Source: Symbiodinium natans
Taxonomy: Eukaryota > Sar > Dinophyceae > Suessiales > Symbiodiniaceae
Assembly: GCA_905221605.1 (NCBI GenBank)
Contig: CAJNDS010000178.1
Coordinates: 124,001 to 188,000 of the forward strand
Length of the DNA stretch: 64,000 nucleotides
Direction of reading: 5' to 3'
Both the position numbers and the translations under genes were made by a program. Positions within the stretch are counted from its first letter, which is position 1. Each line of letters opens with the position of its first letter. Shown one piece after another: positions 23,520 to 33,569 of this stretch. The notes beneath the pieces are model-generated. The model did not search any database, had not been told where the DNA came from, and worked only from the letters and a program-made list of their open reading frames with translations.

Positions 23520-23601
23520 ACTCAGCTTCGGCCTTTCGAAGGCCGCGCATGCTGATGAAAAGGTTGACCCACTTCTTCTCCTCGGTGCAGCGCTCGAAAC
23601 C
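23520..23601 (-). CDS. Putative exon (GFERCTEEKKW... type)
   Basis: 27 codons plus one base on the minus strand between a TTCAG acceptor, formed at the end of a TTTAGGG array, and a GT donor (GAGT|GTGCCC). The product begins GFERCTEEKKWVNLFISMRG and ends RKAEAE: charged, helix-like, with no rare-codon clustering. The acceptor phase (0) fits the donor phase of the upstream exon at 23871-23791 across a 189-bp intron that begins GTTTAGGGG. Family unknown. Confidence 0.42.
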
Positions 23602-23790
23602 CTGAACCCTAAACCCTAAACCCTAAACCCTAAACCCTAAATCCCAACACCCTAAAATACTTCAGGGGCCATGCAGCTTCCCTTAGACAAACTAAGCCCT
23701 ATAGCTTTGTTAAACCCCAACCCCCTAAACCCTAAAAACCTCAAACCCTAAGCCTTAAAAACCCAAACCCTAAACCCTAAACCCCTAAAC

Positions 23791-23871
23791 CCTTCCACCA
23801 CAGGCCAAGGTGCCCTGTCCCACCAGAGCTTCATCCAGCGGCAGTTCGGCCGCCAGTAGCCTCGGATGGGG
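23791..23871 (-). CDS. Putative exon (PHPRLLAAELPLDEAL type)
   Basis: Exactly 27 codons between GAAAG (acceptor, after a poly-C stretch on the minus strand) and the donor AGG|GTTTAGGGG. Product PHPRLLAAELPLDEALVGQG then TLACGGR, consistent with a helix followed by a turn. It joins in phase 0 to the exon at 23601. Strand is better supported here than for most cores, but expression evidence is lacking. Confidence 0.42.
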
Positions 23872-23882
23872 CTTTCATTGTT

Positions 23883-23905
23883 TGGGGGGGGGGGGGGGGG
23901 GGGGT
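23883..23905 (+). repeat. Poly-G tract
   Basis: About 21 consecutive G immediately before a TTTAGGG array. On the minus strand this is the poly-C upstream of the putative exon acceptor at 23872. Confidence 0.85.
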
Positions 23906-24959
23906 GGTTAGGGTTTAGGGTTTAGGGTTTAGGGTTCAGGGTTTAGGGGATAGGGTTTAGGGTTTAGGGCTAGGGTTTAGGGTTTGTATAGAGTTTAGGG
24001 TTTCGGGCTACGGCCCTAGGCCACAGACATGATAGTAAGGACGATTGGGGCTTAGAGGATTCAAGCTTAGGGTTTAATTAGGGTGTTGTCAAGGACTTAG
24101 ATTTCCTTGGTTCACCCCAACCACCGAAACATAGACCCGATGACTATCATATATGACTATTACCGAAGAGAACACTGCCGTAAACCCTTGATAACTTCAA
24201 CCCTGACACCCTAAACTTCAATAATCGCGACCCTAAAACCTTAAAACTTAAAAGCCCCAAACTCCCAACCCCAAACCCTCAACCAACAGAGAACAATGTT
24301 CCACCGATGCTTTCGCCAAACGACAACAAAAGGAAAACAAGGACACTCTTTGACTTGGTTTAGGGTTTAGGTTTCGGCGATTGGGTACAGGGTTTGGGGA
24401 GTCGGGCTAGGGATAAGCCAGCTGACGCCCGTTCTTCTTCATGTGGTACGTGCGCCGGATACCTTTGAATTTTCGCCTGCCGCGCTCTTGGGGATGTCTC
24501 TTCAGGATGTATCATGATTGGTGCTCTCTGGAAGGTTCGAAGTAGTCATAAGTGGGTCCTATGGGTGGAGAGCAACTATCGTGGTTGCGACTTGGCAACC
24601 TTAAAGCCTATGCTCACGTGCTCGCAATAAACAATGACCCCCTAAGGAAGTACATGAGGTAGGGCTTTTCTCTTGCTGGCATCCCCGCAAAATACTCCCA
24701 GCATCTGTATATATATGTATAATATGCATATACACCCACCAATATTTTTGTAAGGAACCGCAGACATACTCAGTAATCTTCGTTCTCCCCAACATATGGT
24801 CAGTTGAAGTAAACCCTAAACCCTAAATGGCGTGCCTCCCTCAGCTCGATTTCCTTGAACATATGTTCCGAAAATGAACCCAGACATGGAGATTAGTATC
24901 CAATCTGAAGTACATGACTCTAAACCCTAAGCCCTAAGCCCTAAACCCTAAACCCTAAA
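23906..24959. other. Short arrays, then unique DNA
   Basis: TTTAGGG-type at 23906-24005; CCCTAAA-type at 24811-24830 and 24920-24959. The unique DNA at 24010-24810 includes an AT-rich stretch near 24700-24740. No gene recognised. Confidence 0.5.
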
Positions 24960-25067
24960 CCCTGAACCACCCTAAACCCTAAACCCTAAACCCTAAACCC
25001 TAAACCCTAAACCCTAAACCCTAAACCCTAAACCCTAAACCCTAAACCCTAAACCCTAACCCTAAAC
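24960..25067 (-). repeat. CCCTAAA array
   Basis: About 15 near-perfect units, forming the left arm around the core at 25068-25152 with the TTTAGGG array at 25155 as right arm. Confidence 0.95.
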
Positions 25068-25152
25068 CCCGTGCTCCCCAAAAATCTCGACGGCAGCACG
25101 TTCCCGTCAGCATGCAGACCTCGGCGGGGCGAGGCTTGATGTTAAGCGTGTA
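25068..25152 (-). CDS. Putative exon core (LNIKPRPAEVCMLTG type)
   Basis: A GC-rich core between a CCCTAAA array and the longest TTTAGGG array. On the minus strand a single open frame reads YTLNIKPRPAEVCMLTG followed by a Cys-Cys-Arg-Arg-Asp-Phe-Trp segment. On the + strand a competing frame ends in a GTAAGG donor-like site at 25150. Strand is therefore unresolved. Confidence 0.3.
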
Positions 25153-25154
25153 AG

Positions 25155-25535
25155 GTTTAGGGTTTAGGGTTTAGGGTTTAGGGTTTAGGGTTTAGGGTTT
25201 AGGGTTTAGGGTTTAGGGTTTAGGGCTTAGGGCTTAGGGTTTAGGGTTTAGGGTTTAGGGTTTAGGGTTTTAGGGTTAGGTTTAGGGTTTTTAGGGTTTA
25301 GGGTTAGGGTTTAGGGTTTAGGGTTTTTAGGGTTTAGGGTTAGGGTTTAGGGTTTAGGGTTTAGGGTTAGGGTTTAGGGTTTAGGGTTTAGGGTTTAGGG
25401 GGTTTAGGGTTTAGGGTTTAGGGTTTAGGGTTTAGGGTTTAGGGTTTAGGGTTTAGGGTTTAGGGTTTAGGGTTTAGGGTTTAGGGTTTAGGGTTTAGGG
25501 TTTAGGGTTTAGGGTTTAGGGTTTAGGGTTTAGGG
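25155..25535 (+). repeat. Longest TTTAGGG array of the window
   Basis: About 380 bp, roughly 54 units, mostly exact TTTAGGG with a few TTAGGG, TTTTAGGG, TTTTTAGGG and CTTAGGG variants. A T-T-T-T-T-A-GGG motif recurs at two spacings near 25285 and 25325, hinting at a short higher-order duplication. Confidence 0.97.
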
Positions 25536-26561
25536 GGTCAAGAGATGTTCTGGATCCAAACGGAACGAAAAGGGGGTTTACGAAAATAGGGGGACCCCCC
25601 CAGAAAAGACCGCCGAATAGTCCTTCTTTAATAAGGACCCCCAATAAGGTACCCCAAATATCGTAACCCCCCCCGCCCCCCCCCCCAAAAGAAAGAAGGG
25701 TACCTGTTTTTTTTGCTGGTTGGGCGCTCTCTATGCACCGGGGGCCCTAAAAGTTTCGCCCCCCCCCTGCACCCCCAATGTCACACTTACTTAAGCTTAG
25801 ACCCTAAACCCCAAACCCTAAATCACTGATGAAAAGTGGATTCTTAGAAAGGCCCCAACGCACAAGAACCCTACATCTGGAACCCTAAACCTAAACCCAA
25901 CAACCCCTACACCCTAAACCCAACAACCCTGAACCACCTCAACTTTACCCTAAACCATAAACCCTAACCCCTAAACCCTAAACCCTAAAAGGAAGCTCCT
26001 TCCCCAACCCCCCGTCCCCCCTGCCCCCCTCACCTTGCCAGGGATGCCCAGGCGCTTCCTGCGCACTGGGAGGTGAGACAGCTTACGGTTGATATTGAGG
26101 CTTCACAATAAAGGGTTTAGGGTTTAGGGTTTAGGGTTTAGGGTTATAGAGGACTCTTGTGTTATCAGGCTATTTTGGGCCCAAACAAGGTACTTTAAGG
26201 ACATTTGGGTTTAGGGTTTAGGGTTGAGCCAAAGGGTTAAGTAGCGTTGGAATGCGTCCGGGGCGCTCGAACTCTGGCTTGCCCTGAACCGAACCTGACA
26301 CCCGAAGACGTGGTAGACCTTGCCCTAAACCCTAAACCCTAAACCCTAAACCCTAAACCCTAAACCCCTAAACCCTAAACCCTAAACCCTTCTTTAGACC
26401 CCAGTTCAGAATTACGAGGTCAAGGACCCCCCTTTATGCACAGGACCGACAACATCATCACCAGCGTGCTTAGCAGCAATCAGTCTAGGGTTTAGGGTTT
26501 AGGGTTTAGGGTTTAGGGTTCAAGGTTTAGGGTTTAGGATTTAGGGGTTTAGGGGTTTAAG
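25536..26561. other. Arrays and unique DNA
   Basis: G/C homopolymers near 25590-25690 and 25760. CCCTAAA-type at 25800-25825, 25955-25990 and 26322-26390; TTTAGGG-type at 26114-26145 and 26488-26560. The core at 25990-26105 on the minus strand has a polypyrimidine CTGTCTCACCTCCCAG followed by codons for RKRLGIPGK and a GTGAGG donor-like site, a possible mini-exon. Confidence 0.5.
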
Positions 26562-27190
26562 TTATCTAAGTTCTAAAGATATGTGTTAGTTCACACATCA
26601 GAAGTAGGACGACAGCAAAACGACTGAGGGACGACGGTGGGACGACGGAGGGACGATGTTGGGACGACGGCAAGACGACGGAGGGAAGACGGCAGGATGA
26701 CGGGGGGGACGACGGCAGGACGACGGCAGGACGGCGGGGGGACGACGGCTGTCGCGCCGTCGTCGCGCCGTCGTCTCGTCGTCGTCGCGCCGTCGTCGCG
26801 CCGTCGTCACGCCATCATAAGGCCTAGTTTAAGCCCAAACTAGGCCTTATTTCCCGTCATAAGGCCTAGTTTAAGCCCAAAGTAGGCCTTATGACGGTGG
26901 GACGACGGCGGGACGACGGCAGGACGACGGTGGGACGACGGCGCGACGACGGCGCGACGACGATGCGACGACGGCGCGACGACGGCGCGACAGCCGTCGT
27001 CCCCCCGTCGTCACCCCTGTCGTCGCGCCATCGCACCCTGTCGTCACGCCGTCGTCACCCCGTCGTCGCGCCGTCGTCACCCCGTCGTCGCGCAGTCGTC
27101 ACCCCATCGTCGCCCCGTCAAAGCCCTGACGTCTAGACCCCTCTAGCTGGACTAGAAACCATACCCCACATATCTCTAGAACTTAGATAA
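26562..27190. mobile_element. Composite foldback element with 24-bp TIRs
   Basis: Terminal inverted repeats at 26562-26585 and 27167-27190 match at 23 of 24 positions (TTATCTAAGTTCTA then A/G, then AGATATGTG). Inside are GACGACGG repeats (26600-26745), the complementary CCGTCGTC repeats (26746-26815), two hairpins, GACGACGG again (26893-26990) and CCGTCGTC again (26993-27115). The interior is thus a double palindrome. Flanks are telomere-like on both sides, with TTTAAG on both sides as a possible target duplication (the right copy is offset by two bases). Frames through it are Arg-rich artefacts; no transposase is present. Confidence 0.82.
26817..26892. repeat. Tandem pair of 34-bp hairpins
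   Basis: Two copies (26817-26850 and 26859-26892) of a stem ATAAGGCCTAGTTT with loop AAGCCC and its complement, the second with one mismatch. They form the centre of the foldback element. Confidence 0.9.
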
Positions 27191-27540
27191 GGTTTAAGGG
27201 TTTAGGGTTTAGGGGCCCCGAACGCCCAACCCCAATCGCTCCACCCTGCATCTCGAGCCCTGCTTGATTTTGTGTACCTGAATCATACATCTTGCCCTCT
27301 CCCTAAACCCCTAAACCCGAATACCCTAACCCTAAACCTGTACAGGAACTACATGAGAGTCCAAGCACGCTCCTAAACCCTAAACCCCAGAGCCTAAGTG
27401 ACCGCATTCACCCCGCCTGACCCCACCCAATATTGCGATAGTCCCTATTGAAGCTTGAGGGCTTAAGGTTAATTGGGTTTAGGGCTTATGTAGGGCCCTA
27501 AACCCTAAGTCCCCTAAACCCTGAGCCCTAAGCCCAAACA
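27191..27540. other. Degenerate arrays and unique DNA
   Basis: TTTAGGG at 27195-27210 and scattered CCCTAAA-like units at 27300-27390 and 27495-27535. No gene recognised. Confidence 0.4.
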
Positions 27541-27715
27541 TCGCTTTGTTATTTAGGTATTTGTTCATGTGTTTATTTACCTATGCATGTACTTATAGAA
27601 GTTTTAATACGTATTAGTATTAATATATTATTCTTGCTACTATTATCATTATGATTATTAATATTGATCTATGTATTCAGTATTACTCTTATTTTAGATC
27701 AATTTGTTTTTTGGA
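27541..27715. other. AT-rich island
   Basis: About 175 bp, strikingly A+T-rich against the surrounding DNA, rich in ATTA/TATT motifs and ending at a G homopolymer (27717-27732). No reading frame of note. Origin unknown; an organellar or element fragment is possible. Confidence 0.6.
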
Positions 27716-27859
27716 AGGGGGGGGGGGGGGGGCAAGTTCAGTGCCCCACAGTCGGTTGCAAGCTCCAGGGGCCTGCGACCACCCTCCGAGTGCATCGCCA
27801 CGGCCGGGGCGTCGGCCTGCGGTTTAGGGTTTAGGGTTTAGGGTTTAGGGTTTAGGGTT

Positions 27860-27975
27860 GAGGGTTGAGGGTTGAGGGTTTATAGGGTTTACAGGGTTTA
27901 TAGGGTTTCTAGGGTTTCTAGGGTTTCTAGGGTCGATAGGGTTTATAAGGTTTATAGGGTTGATGGGGTTTCTTG
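27860..27975 (+). repeat. Period-9 variant array TTTATAGGG / TTTCTAGGG
   Basis: Nonamer derivatives of the telomere-like unit follow a TTTAGGG/TTGAGGG array at 27822-27879. A similar TTTCTGGGG nonamer array lies at 43118-43258. Confidence 0.88.
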
Positions 27976-27999
27976 GGTTTTGTGGTTTCAGGGTTTGGG

Positions 28000-28734
28000 G
28001 TTTGAAGGTTTAGGTTTAGGGTTTGGGGTTGTTTGGGGTTTAGGGTTTCAGGGCTCTATGCTTTCAGGGTTTACGGTTAACGCTCTGGTTCTTCCTAGGG
28101 AAAATTTTGGAATTCGGCAGCCTATCCTTTTCCTTGAAGGGTCATAGAAGACTAAAAAAGTTTGAAACTCCCCAAGCTCCGTACTACAAACTGGTAGAAC
28201 AGGGGTTTAGGGTTTAGGGTTTAGGGGTCTATACTGCGCTTCCACTCTGTGAAGTTCCTGTGGGGTCATGGTCAGAGAGCCCAGCCCCCCGCATAGCAAA
28301 ACTTGCAGGAACGTAGCGCGAAAAAAAGCGTAATCTACGCGCCTGCGTCATGTGGCTATTCCAGACCAGCCGAAGTTCGAGGTTTAGGGGCTTAGGACTT
28401 AGCGCTTAGGGCTTACGGTTTAGGATCAGGGTTGTAGGGATCAGCATGATCGAGTTTAGGGCGTACATGGTTTAACTAGAGCTCAGGTTTCTGGGCTTCG
28501 GGTCTTCGTGGCACCCTTAAAACAAACCGGTTGCCTCAACCGTAAACCCCGAACCTACACCACCCGTAGCCCCCAACCTCTCATGGCCTTAACTGGCCCA
28601 GAACACTGAACCCTAAACCCTAAACCCTAAACCCCTCATCGCCCGGCGCCTCTTCGTAGCAGCTCAGCGCGCCCCCGGCCAGGGGAACCAGCTGCGGAGA
28701 TGACGCGGGCGCCGAGCTGGGCAATGAAGCTCAG
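28000..28734. other. Sparse arrays with GC-rich core
   Basis: Degenerate units at 28205-28230 and 28385-28440, and CCCTAAA at 28608-28640. The core 28641-28734 is very GC-rich and open on both strands; the + strand version follows a CGCCTCTTCGTAG acceptor-like site. Confidence 0.45.
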
Positions 28735-29115
28735 TTAAGGGTTTAGGGTTTAGGGTTTAGGGTTTAGGGTTTGGGGTTTAGGGTTTGGGGTTTAGGGTTT
28801 AGGGTTTGGGGGTTAGGGTTTGGGGTTTGGGGTTTAGGGTTTGGGGTTTGGGGTTTTGGGTTTGGGGTTTGGGGTTTGGGGTTTGGGGGTTTGGGGTTTA
28901 GGGTGTAGGGTTTAGGGTTTGGGGTTTGGGGTTTAGGGTTTAGGGTTTAGGGTTTGGGGCTTGGGGTTTGGGGTTTAGGGTTTAGGGTTTGGGGTTTTGG
29001 GTTTGGGGTTTGGGGTCTGGGGTTTTGGGTTTGGGGTTTTTGGGTTTGGGGTTTTTTGGGTTTAGGGTTTAGGGTTTGGGGTTTGGGGTTTTGGGGTTTG
29101 GGGTTTACGGTTTTT
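28735..29115 (+). repeat. Mixed TTTAGGG / TTTGGGG array
   Basis: About 50 units alternate between TTTAGGG and TTTGGGG with octamer interruptions. Both strands carry long spurious frames (Gly-Phe-Gly-Val-Trp or Pro-Lys-Pro periodic). Confidence 0.95.
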
Positions 29116-32100
29116 AGGGGTTTAGGGTTGAAAGTGTGGAGCCTTAGGTTTAGGGTACCCAAAAACTTAGGGTTGAAACTCTTTGGCGTTTTGGGGTTCG
29201 GGGTTTACGGTGAAAACATGAAAGTGCTTCAATTGTTAGTATGTTTCTTTTTGTAAGGGTATATCGATTGCTCTAAGTCGGCTCTTTATCTGCAAGAAAA
29301 AACGCCAAAACCACTCCCCATATCCCAAAACCTTGACCCTGAGAAAACTTCAATGCCCTTGCAATGAAACAGAAATTAGACGACAATTAGAACGCATCAT
29401 TTAAGACAACTTCCCTTCTGTGCGTGCAAAGGCTACCCACGCTGAACACTAAACCCTAAACCCTAAACCCTAAACCCTAAACCGGCTTAACGAGAACGCC
29501 TCCGCAGCAGGAGACGCGTAGCGGCCGCTACGGCGAGGCCGCCCAGAGCGGGCCAAGCCATCTGGGGATGCAGGTTTAGGGTTTAGGGTTTAGGGTTTAG
29601 GGTTTAGGGTTTAGGGTTTAGAGTTTAGGGTTTAGAGTTTTTGGTTGAGGGTTGAGGGTTCAGGGTTTAGAGTTTAGGGTTTATGTTCTGAGTTTCAGGC
29701 CTGCGTGCGTGACCCTGCACTTAAAGTCTAAAACCGCGTGTAAGGAAACCCCCCACCCCCGAAGCCTAAACTCTAAACCCAAACCGCAGAAGCCTAAATG
29801 TCCCAAAACCCAAACCCCATATGTAAATCCTTAATCCCCTAAGCCCCTTCAACCCCCCTGTTCGGGCTCTGAAACCTTCGAAACCCGGAACCCCTAAACC
29901 CCCGAAGCTTCAGGTTTAGTGGTTTTGGAGTTCAGGAGTAGTTAAGCCTTCGGGCTTACCTGGAACTCGTTACCTACAGTTCTTTTATGGGTAATAGCAC
30001 CAATTCAGGGGTGACTACTATGGTTACTACTAAACTGACGGTAAATAGAGCCCCAGGTAGCGTATATCTAAGAGGCTTAGGAGATTCGCGTAAGCCTGGC
30101 ATCATGGAGATTTTCAAAGGTCCAGGACACAGTACGCCATTCTTGGGGAGCTGTAAACCGGTTTAGGGTTTAGGGTTTAGGGTTTAGGGTTTAGGGTAAA
30201 CCCCAACCCTCAACCCTGAACCCTAGTCGGATTCCCTAACCCCCTCCCCCCTTCTTGGGGGCACAAGGCTTCAGCACTTGAGCGGGCTGTACAGATATGA
30301 TTGGGTTACTAAGTACCCTGAACCTCCAAGTACGCACACCTTGCACCCTAAACCATAAACCCTAAACCCTAAACCTTAAAGTCCTACATCGACAGACGCG
30401 GAAAACAACTGAGCTCCGGACGGAGGAGAAGGCGGTCCTTATCGTCGCTTAATTCGAGGTTTAGGGTTTAGGGTTTAGGGTTTAGGGTTTAGGGTGTCGG
30501 GATTAGGGTTCAGGGTTTACGGTACCCCGGGTTCAGGGTATCCCGGGTTCAGGGCCCATAGGGTGTAGGGTAAAGGGTTTGGGGTTTGGCTTCAGGGTCT
30601 ATAGGATTTAGGGTTTAGGGTTTAGGGTGAGGAATTCAGTGATTGGCTACATGTCCCCAAGCCCCCCCTAAACAGTATGCAGGGCCCAAGGTTGCCCTGG
30701 ACTTTCTGACTGTCCCCCTAAACCCTAAACCCTAAACCCTACACCCTAAACCCTAAACCCTAAACCCTAAACCCTTAACCCTTAACCCTTAAACCCTAAA
30801 CCCTAAACCCTAAACCCCAAACCCTAAGCCCTAAACCCTAAATGCTGACAGGCCACCCATCCTGCGCTGTGTAGTGTCCTTGCAGAATGGCGCTTTGCAG
30901 GGTGCAAGGCTGTGGGGTTTGCACTTGGCGGTTACGGTTAGGGTTTAGGGTTTGGAGTTTGGGGTTGGGGGTTTTGGGTTGACGGTTTTTGGTTTGGGGC
31001 TTGGGGTTTGGGGTTTCAGGAGCCGGGGTTGAAGTTTAGCTTGAAACCGTAACCGAAAGCCCTTGATGTTTTGAACTTAGGGTTTGAGCTTCCGAAGGTT
31101 CGCGGCTTAAACTTGTTTAAAGATTCAGGCTGAACCCTAAACCCAAGCCCTAACCTGAACCCATGACATTTAGGGCGTAGGGCTTAAGGTTTAGGGCCAA
31201 GGCCTTCGGTATGAACAGCTACACAGCTACAAGTGGGAGCCCTCTAGACGCTCAGAGAATGCGTCGTCAATGTCTCACGGTAGCTACAAGGGGCTCCCTT
31301 TGTACAGGCCCTGAATTTTGAAGCCCCTCACTTTCCAAAGGACAACACGAGGGCTTTATCTGAAGCCTAAGACGCTAAGCCCTAAACCCTGCGTCAGATC
31401 GTTCTATCGAAGGGAAGGGGGGACTAAACCCTACTAAACCCTAAACCCTAAACCGCCTAAACCCTAAACCCTAAAACCCTAAACCCTAAACCCCAAAGCC
31501 TAAACCCTGAACCCTCGGCCCTCAACCCTAGAGTTTAAGGTTTAGGGTTTAGGCTTTTCAGGGTTGCCGTGTTATCATTATACTCCTGAGCTTCTACTCC
31601 TCTGAACCTCTAGGCCCAAACCCCATCCAGCCCCATCAACCCCATCAAACCCCAAACCCAAACAAACCCTAAACCCCTAAACCCCCAAACCCAAAACCCT
31701 AAACCCTAAACCCCAAACCCAAACAAACCCTGAACCCTAAACCCCAAACCAAACCCAAACAAACCCCAAACCCCAACAGCCGGCCTTCACCCTGACGTGC
31801 TGGCACCACCCTCCTAGGAGGAGTGCATTGGGAGGCTTAAGTTTTTAGGGTTTAGGGTTTAGGGCTTAGGGCTAGGGTTTAGGGTTTGGGGTTGAGGGTT
31901 TAGGGTTTAGGGTTTAAGGTTTAGGGGTTAGGGGTTAGGGTTGTTGAGGGTTTAAGGTTTAGGGTTTAGGGTTTAGGGTTTCAGGATTGAGGTGCAGCGG
32001 GGCTACTGCTTGTTCAGAGGATCCAAAGGGGGCGAGAAGCGCTGAATACGGGCGCAGTTATGAGACTAGGATTTGACCGATGCTGGTGCTGAGATTGTGA

Positions 32101-32253
32101 GCAGCCTCCCCAATTCACCCCGCCCCCCCCCCCCCCCCCCCTGCGTGAGTTGGGGCTGATATGACGATCTACGCAAAGACAAACCCTGAACCCTAAAGCC
32201 TAAACCCTAAACCTTAAACCCTAAACCCTTGGGGCAGGTAAGGGGGACCTCGT

Positions 32254-32288
<35 letters not shown>

Positions 32289-32817
32289 CGGGGGCTTTTG
32301 CTGCAACCGAGACGTCCGGTGAAGTCTTCGACCCCCAACCCTAAGCCCTACAGTAGAATCCACAACTGACAGGGTTCATCGCACAAACAGCCTAACATGT
32401 GGGGCTCGCGTGACTTCAACCCGAACATGGCACCTTCCGCGACCGCACCCCCTAAAACCCCAAACCCTAAACCCTAAACCCTAAACCTCCCCACTCCACC
32501 ACTCAGACCCCGTCCTCAAACCCCATTAGTGACCGACTGCTCGTCAGTCTGCTGAAGTGTTAGGGATGTTACAGGTAAGAGGGTTTAGGGTTGACGGTTT
32601 TAGGGCTTACGGTTGGGGTTTAGGGTTTATGGTGTTTAGGGTACAAATTCCAGCCCCTGAAACAGAAACCTCGAGCGACACCGAACATGCCGACATCATG
32701 TTGACATCCTGCGCGACGCGCGCTTGCCACCATATGTGTCAGGGACGTAGCTGCACATAATCAAGAGGGCGCTTGCCACCCTCAGCCCCCTCGATACCAT
32801 AGAGGGTAGCCCTGAAC
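29116..32817. repeat. Arrays in both orientations with cores
   Basis: CCCTAAA-type at 29451-29482, 30350-30378, 30719-30842 and 31430-31510 (degenerate to 31770). TTTAGGG-type at 29574-29690, 30160-30198, 30458-30500, 30607-30630 and 31840-31985. A partial family B right end lies at 30301-30332. The cores at 29483-29573 and 30379-30457 are open on both strands with acceptor-like and GTTTAGGG donor-like edges. G and C homopolymers occur at 32119-32140 and 32257-32288. Confidence 0.8.
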
Positions 32818-32915
32818 CGTAAACCCTAAACCCTAAACCCTAAACCCTAAACCCTAAACCCCAAACCCTAAACCCTAAACCCAAGCCCTAAACCCTAAAC
32901 CCTAAACCCTAAACC
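32818..32915 (-). repeat. CCCTAAA array
   Basis: About 13 units with a few CCCCAAA variants. On the minus strand this lies directly downstream of the putative exon at 33049-32954. Confidence 0.95.
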
Positions 32916-32953
32916 CCCTCACGTAACCTGGAGAGCCAGGCCAGCCGCTGCAG

Positions 32954-33049
32954 TCAAGAAGACGCCTCGCCCGTCGCGCTACTGAAGGGCCCGAACATCT
33001 TCTCCACCAAGACCAGCTGCTGGGCCGCGGGATACGTCGCCAGCTTCTC
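32954..33049 (-). CDS. Putative terminal exon (EKLATYPAAQQL type)
   Basis: 31 codons and a TGA on the minus strand, directly after CCCAACTCAG, a good acceptor. Product EKLATYPAAQQLVLVEKMFG then PFSSATGEASS and stop: an amphipathic helix followed by a small, polar tail. It lies downstream of the nucleotidyltransferase gene on the same strand and could be its last exon, with the 8-bp array at 33070-33260 inside the last intron. That link is inference; the joining phase could not be fixed. Confidence 0.4.
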   Translation of the reverse strand, partial: EKLATYPAAQQLVLVEKMFGPFSSATGEASS

Positions 33050-33069
33050 CTGAGTTGGGTGTTTTTATA

Positions 33070-33260
33070 GGGCTTAGGGGTTTAGGGGGTTTAGGGGGTG
33101 TAGGGGGTTTAGGGGTTTAGGGGTTTAGGGGTTCGGGGGTTTAGGGGTTTAGGGGTTTAGGGGTTTAGGGGTTCGGGGGTTTAGGGGTTTAGGGGTTTAG
33201 GGGTTTAGGGGTTTAGGGGTTTCGGGGTTTAGGGGTGTAGGGGTTTCGGGGTTTAGGGTT
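33070..33260 (+). repeat. Octamer array TTTAGGGG
   Basis: About 23 units of TTTAGGGG with TTCGGGGG and TTTCGGGG variants at regular spacing, suggesting a higher-order unit of about five octamers. Confidence 0.93.
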
Positions 33261-33389
33261 TAGGTTCTTGTTTCGAAATTAGGGGTACCCTTTGCGGGGT
33301 CCTTATCATAAGGGGATCCTACTACCTGGGCCCCCCATACTCGGGGCGAGCTTGGGTTGTAGGATGTCCCAGGTTTCTTTACGCTGGAG

Positions 33390-33569
33390 TCACCGTCGGG
33401 CGTAGCTGACTTTAGTATACGAACTTTCCACTTCCCAAGCGTCGAGATCCTCAATGGTCTCCTGGATGTGGCGATCCAGGTCGTTGAGGTTGGGAGACTC
33501 CGGGGAAGAGTAGCCACGGATGATGTTTTGGAGGTGCCTGTCTTTGCCGGTGAAGAAGGAGAATGCTAG
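33390..33569 (-). pseudogene. Out-of-frame C-terminal continuation of the nucleotidyltransferase gene
   Basis: Directly after the TAG that ends the main frame at 33566, another minus-strand frame is open for 59 codons to a TGA at 33390. It reads like protein: FFTGKDRHLQNIIRGYSS then NLNDLDRHIQETIEDLDAW. The change of frame with no room for an intron suggests a frameshift mutation, an assembly indel, or an unusual short splice. If restored by biology, it would supply the C-terminal tail of the protein. Confidence 0.4.

Noticed and set aside
26598-27136. Arg-rich open frames
   Set aside because: Translation of GACGACGG/CCGTCGTC repeats inside the foldback element.
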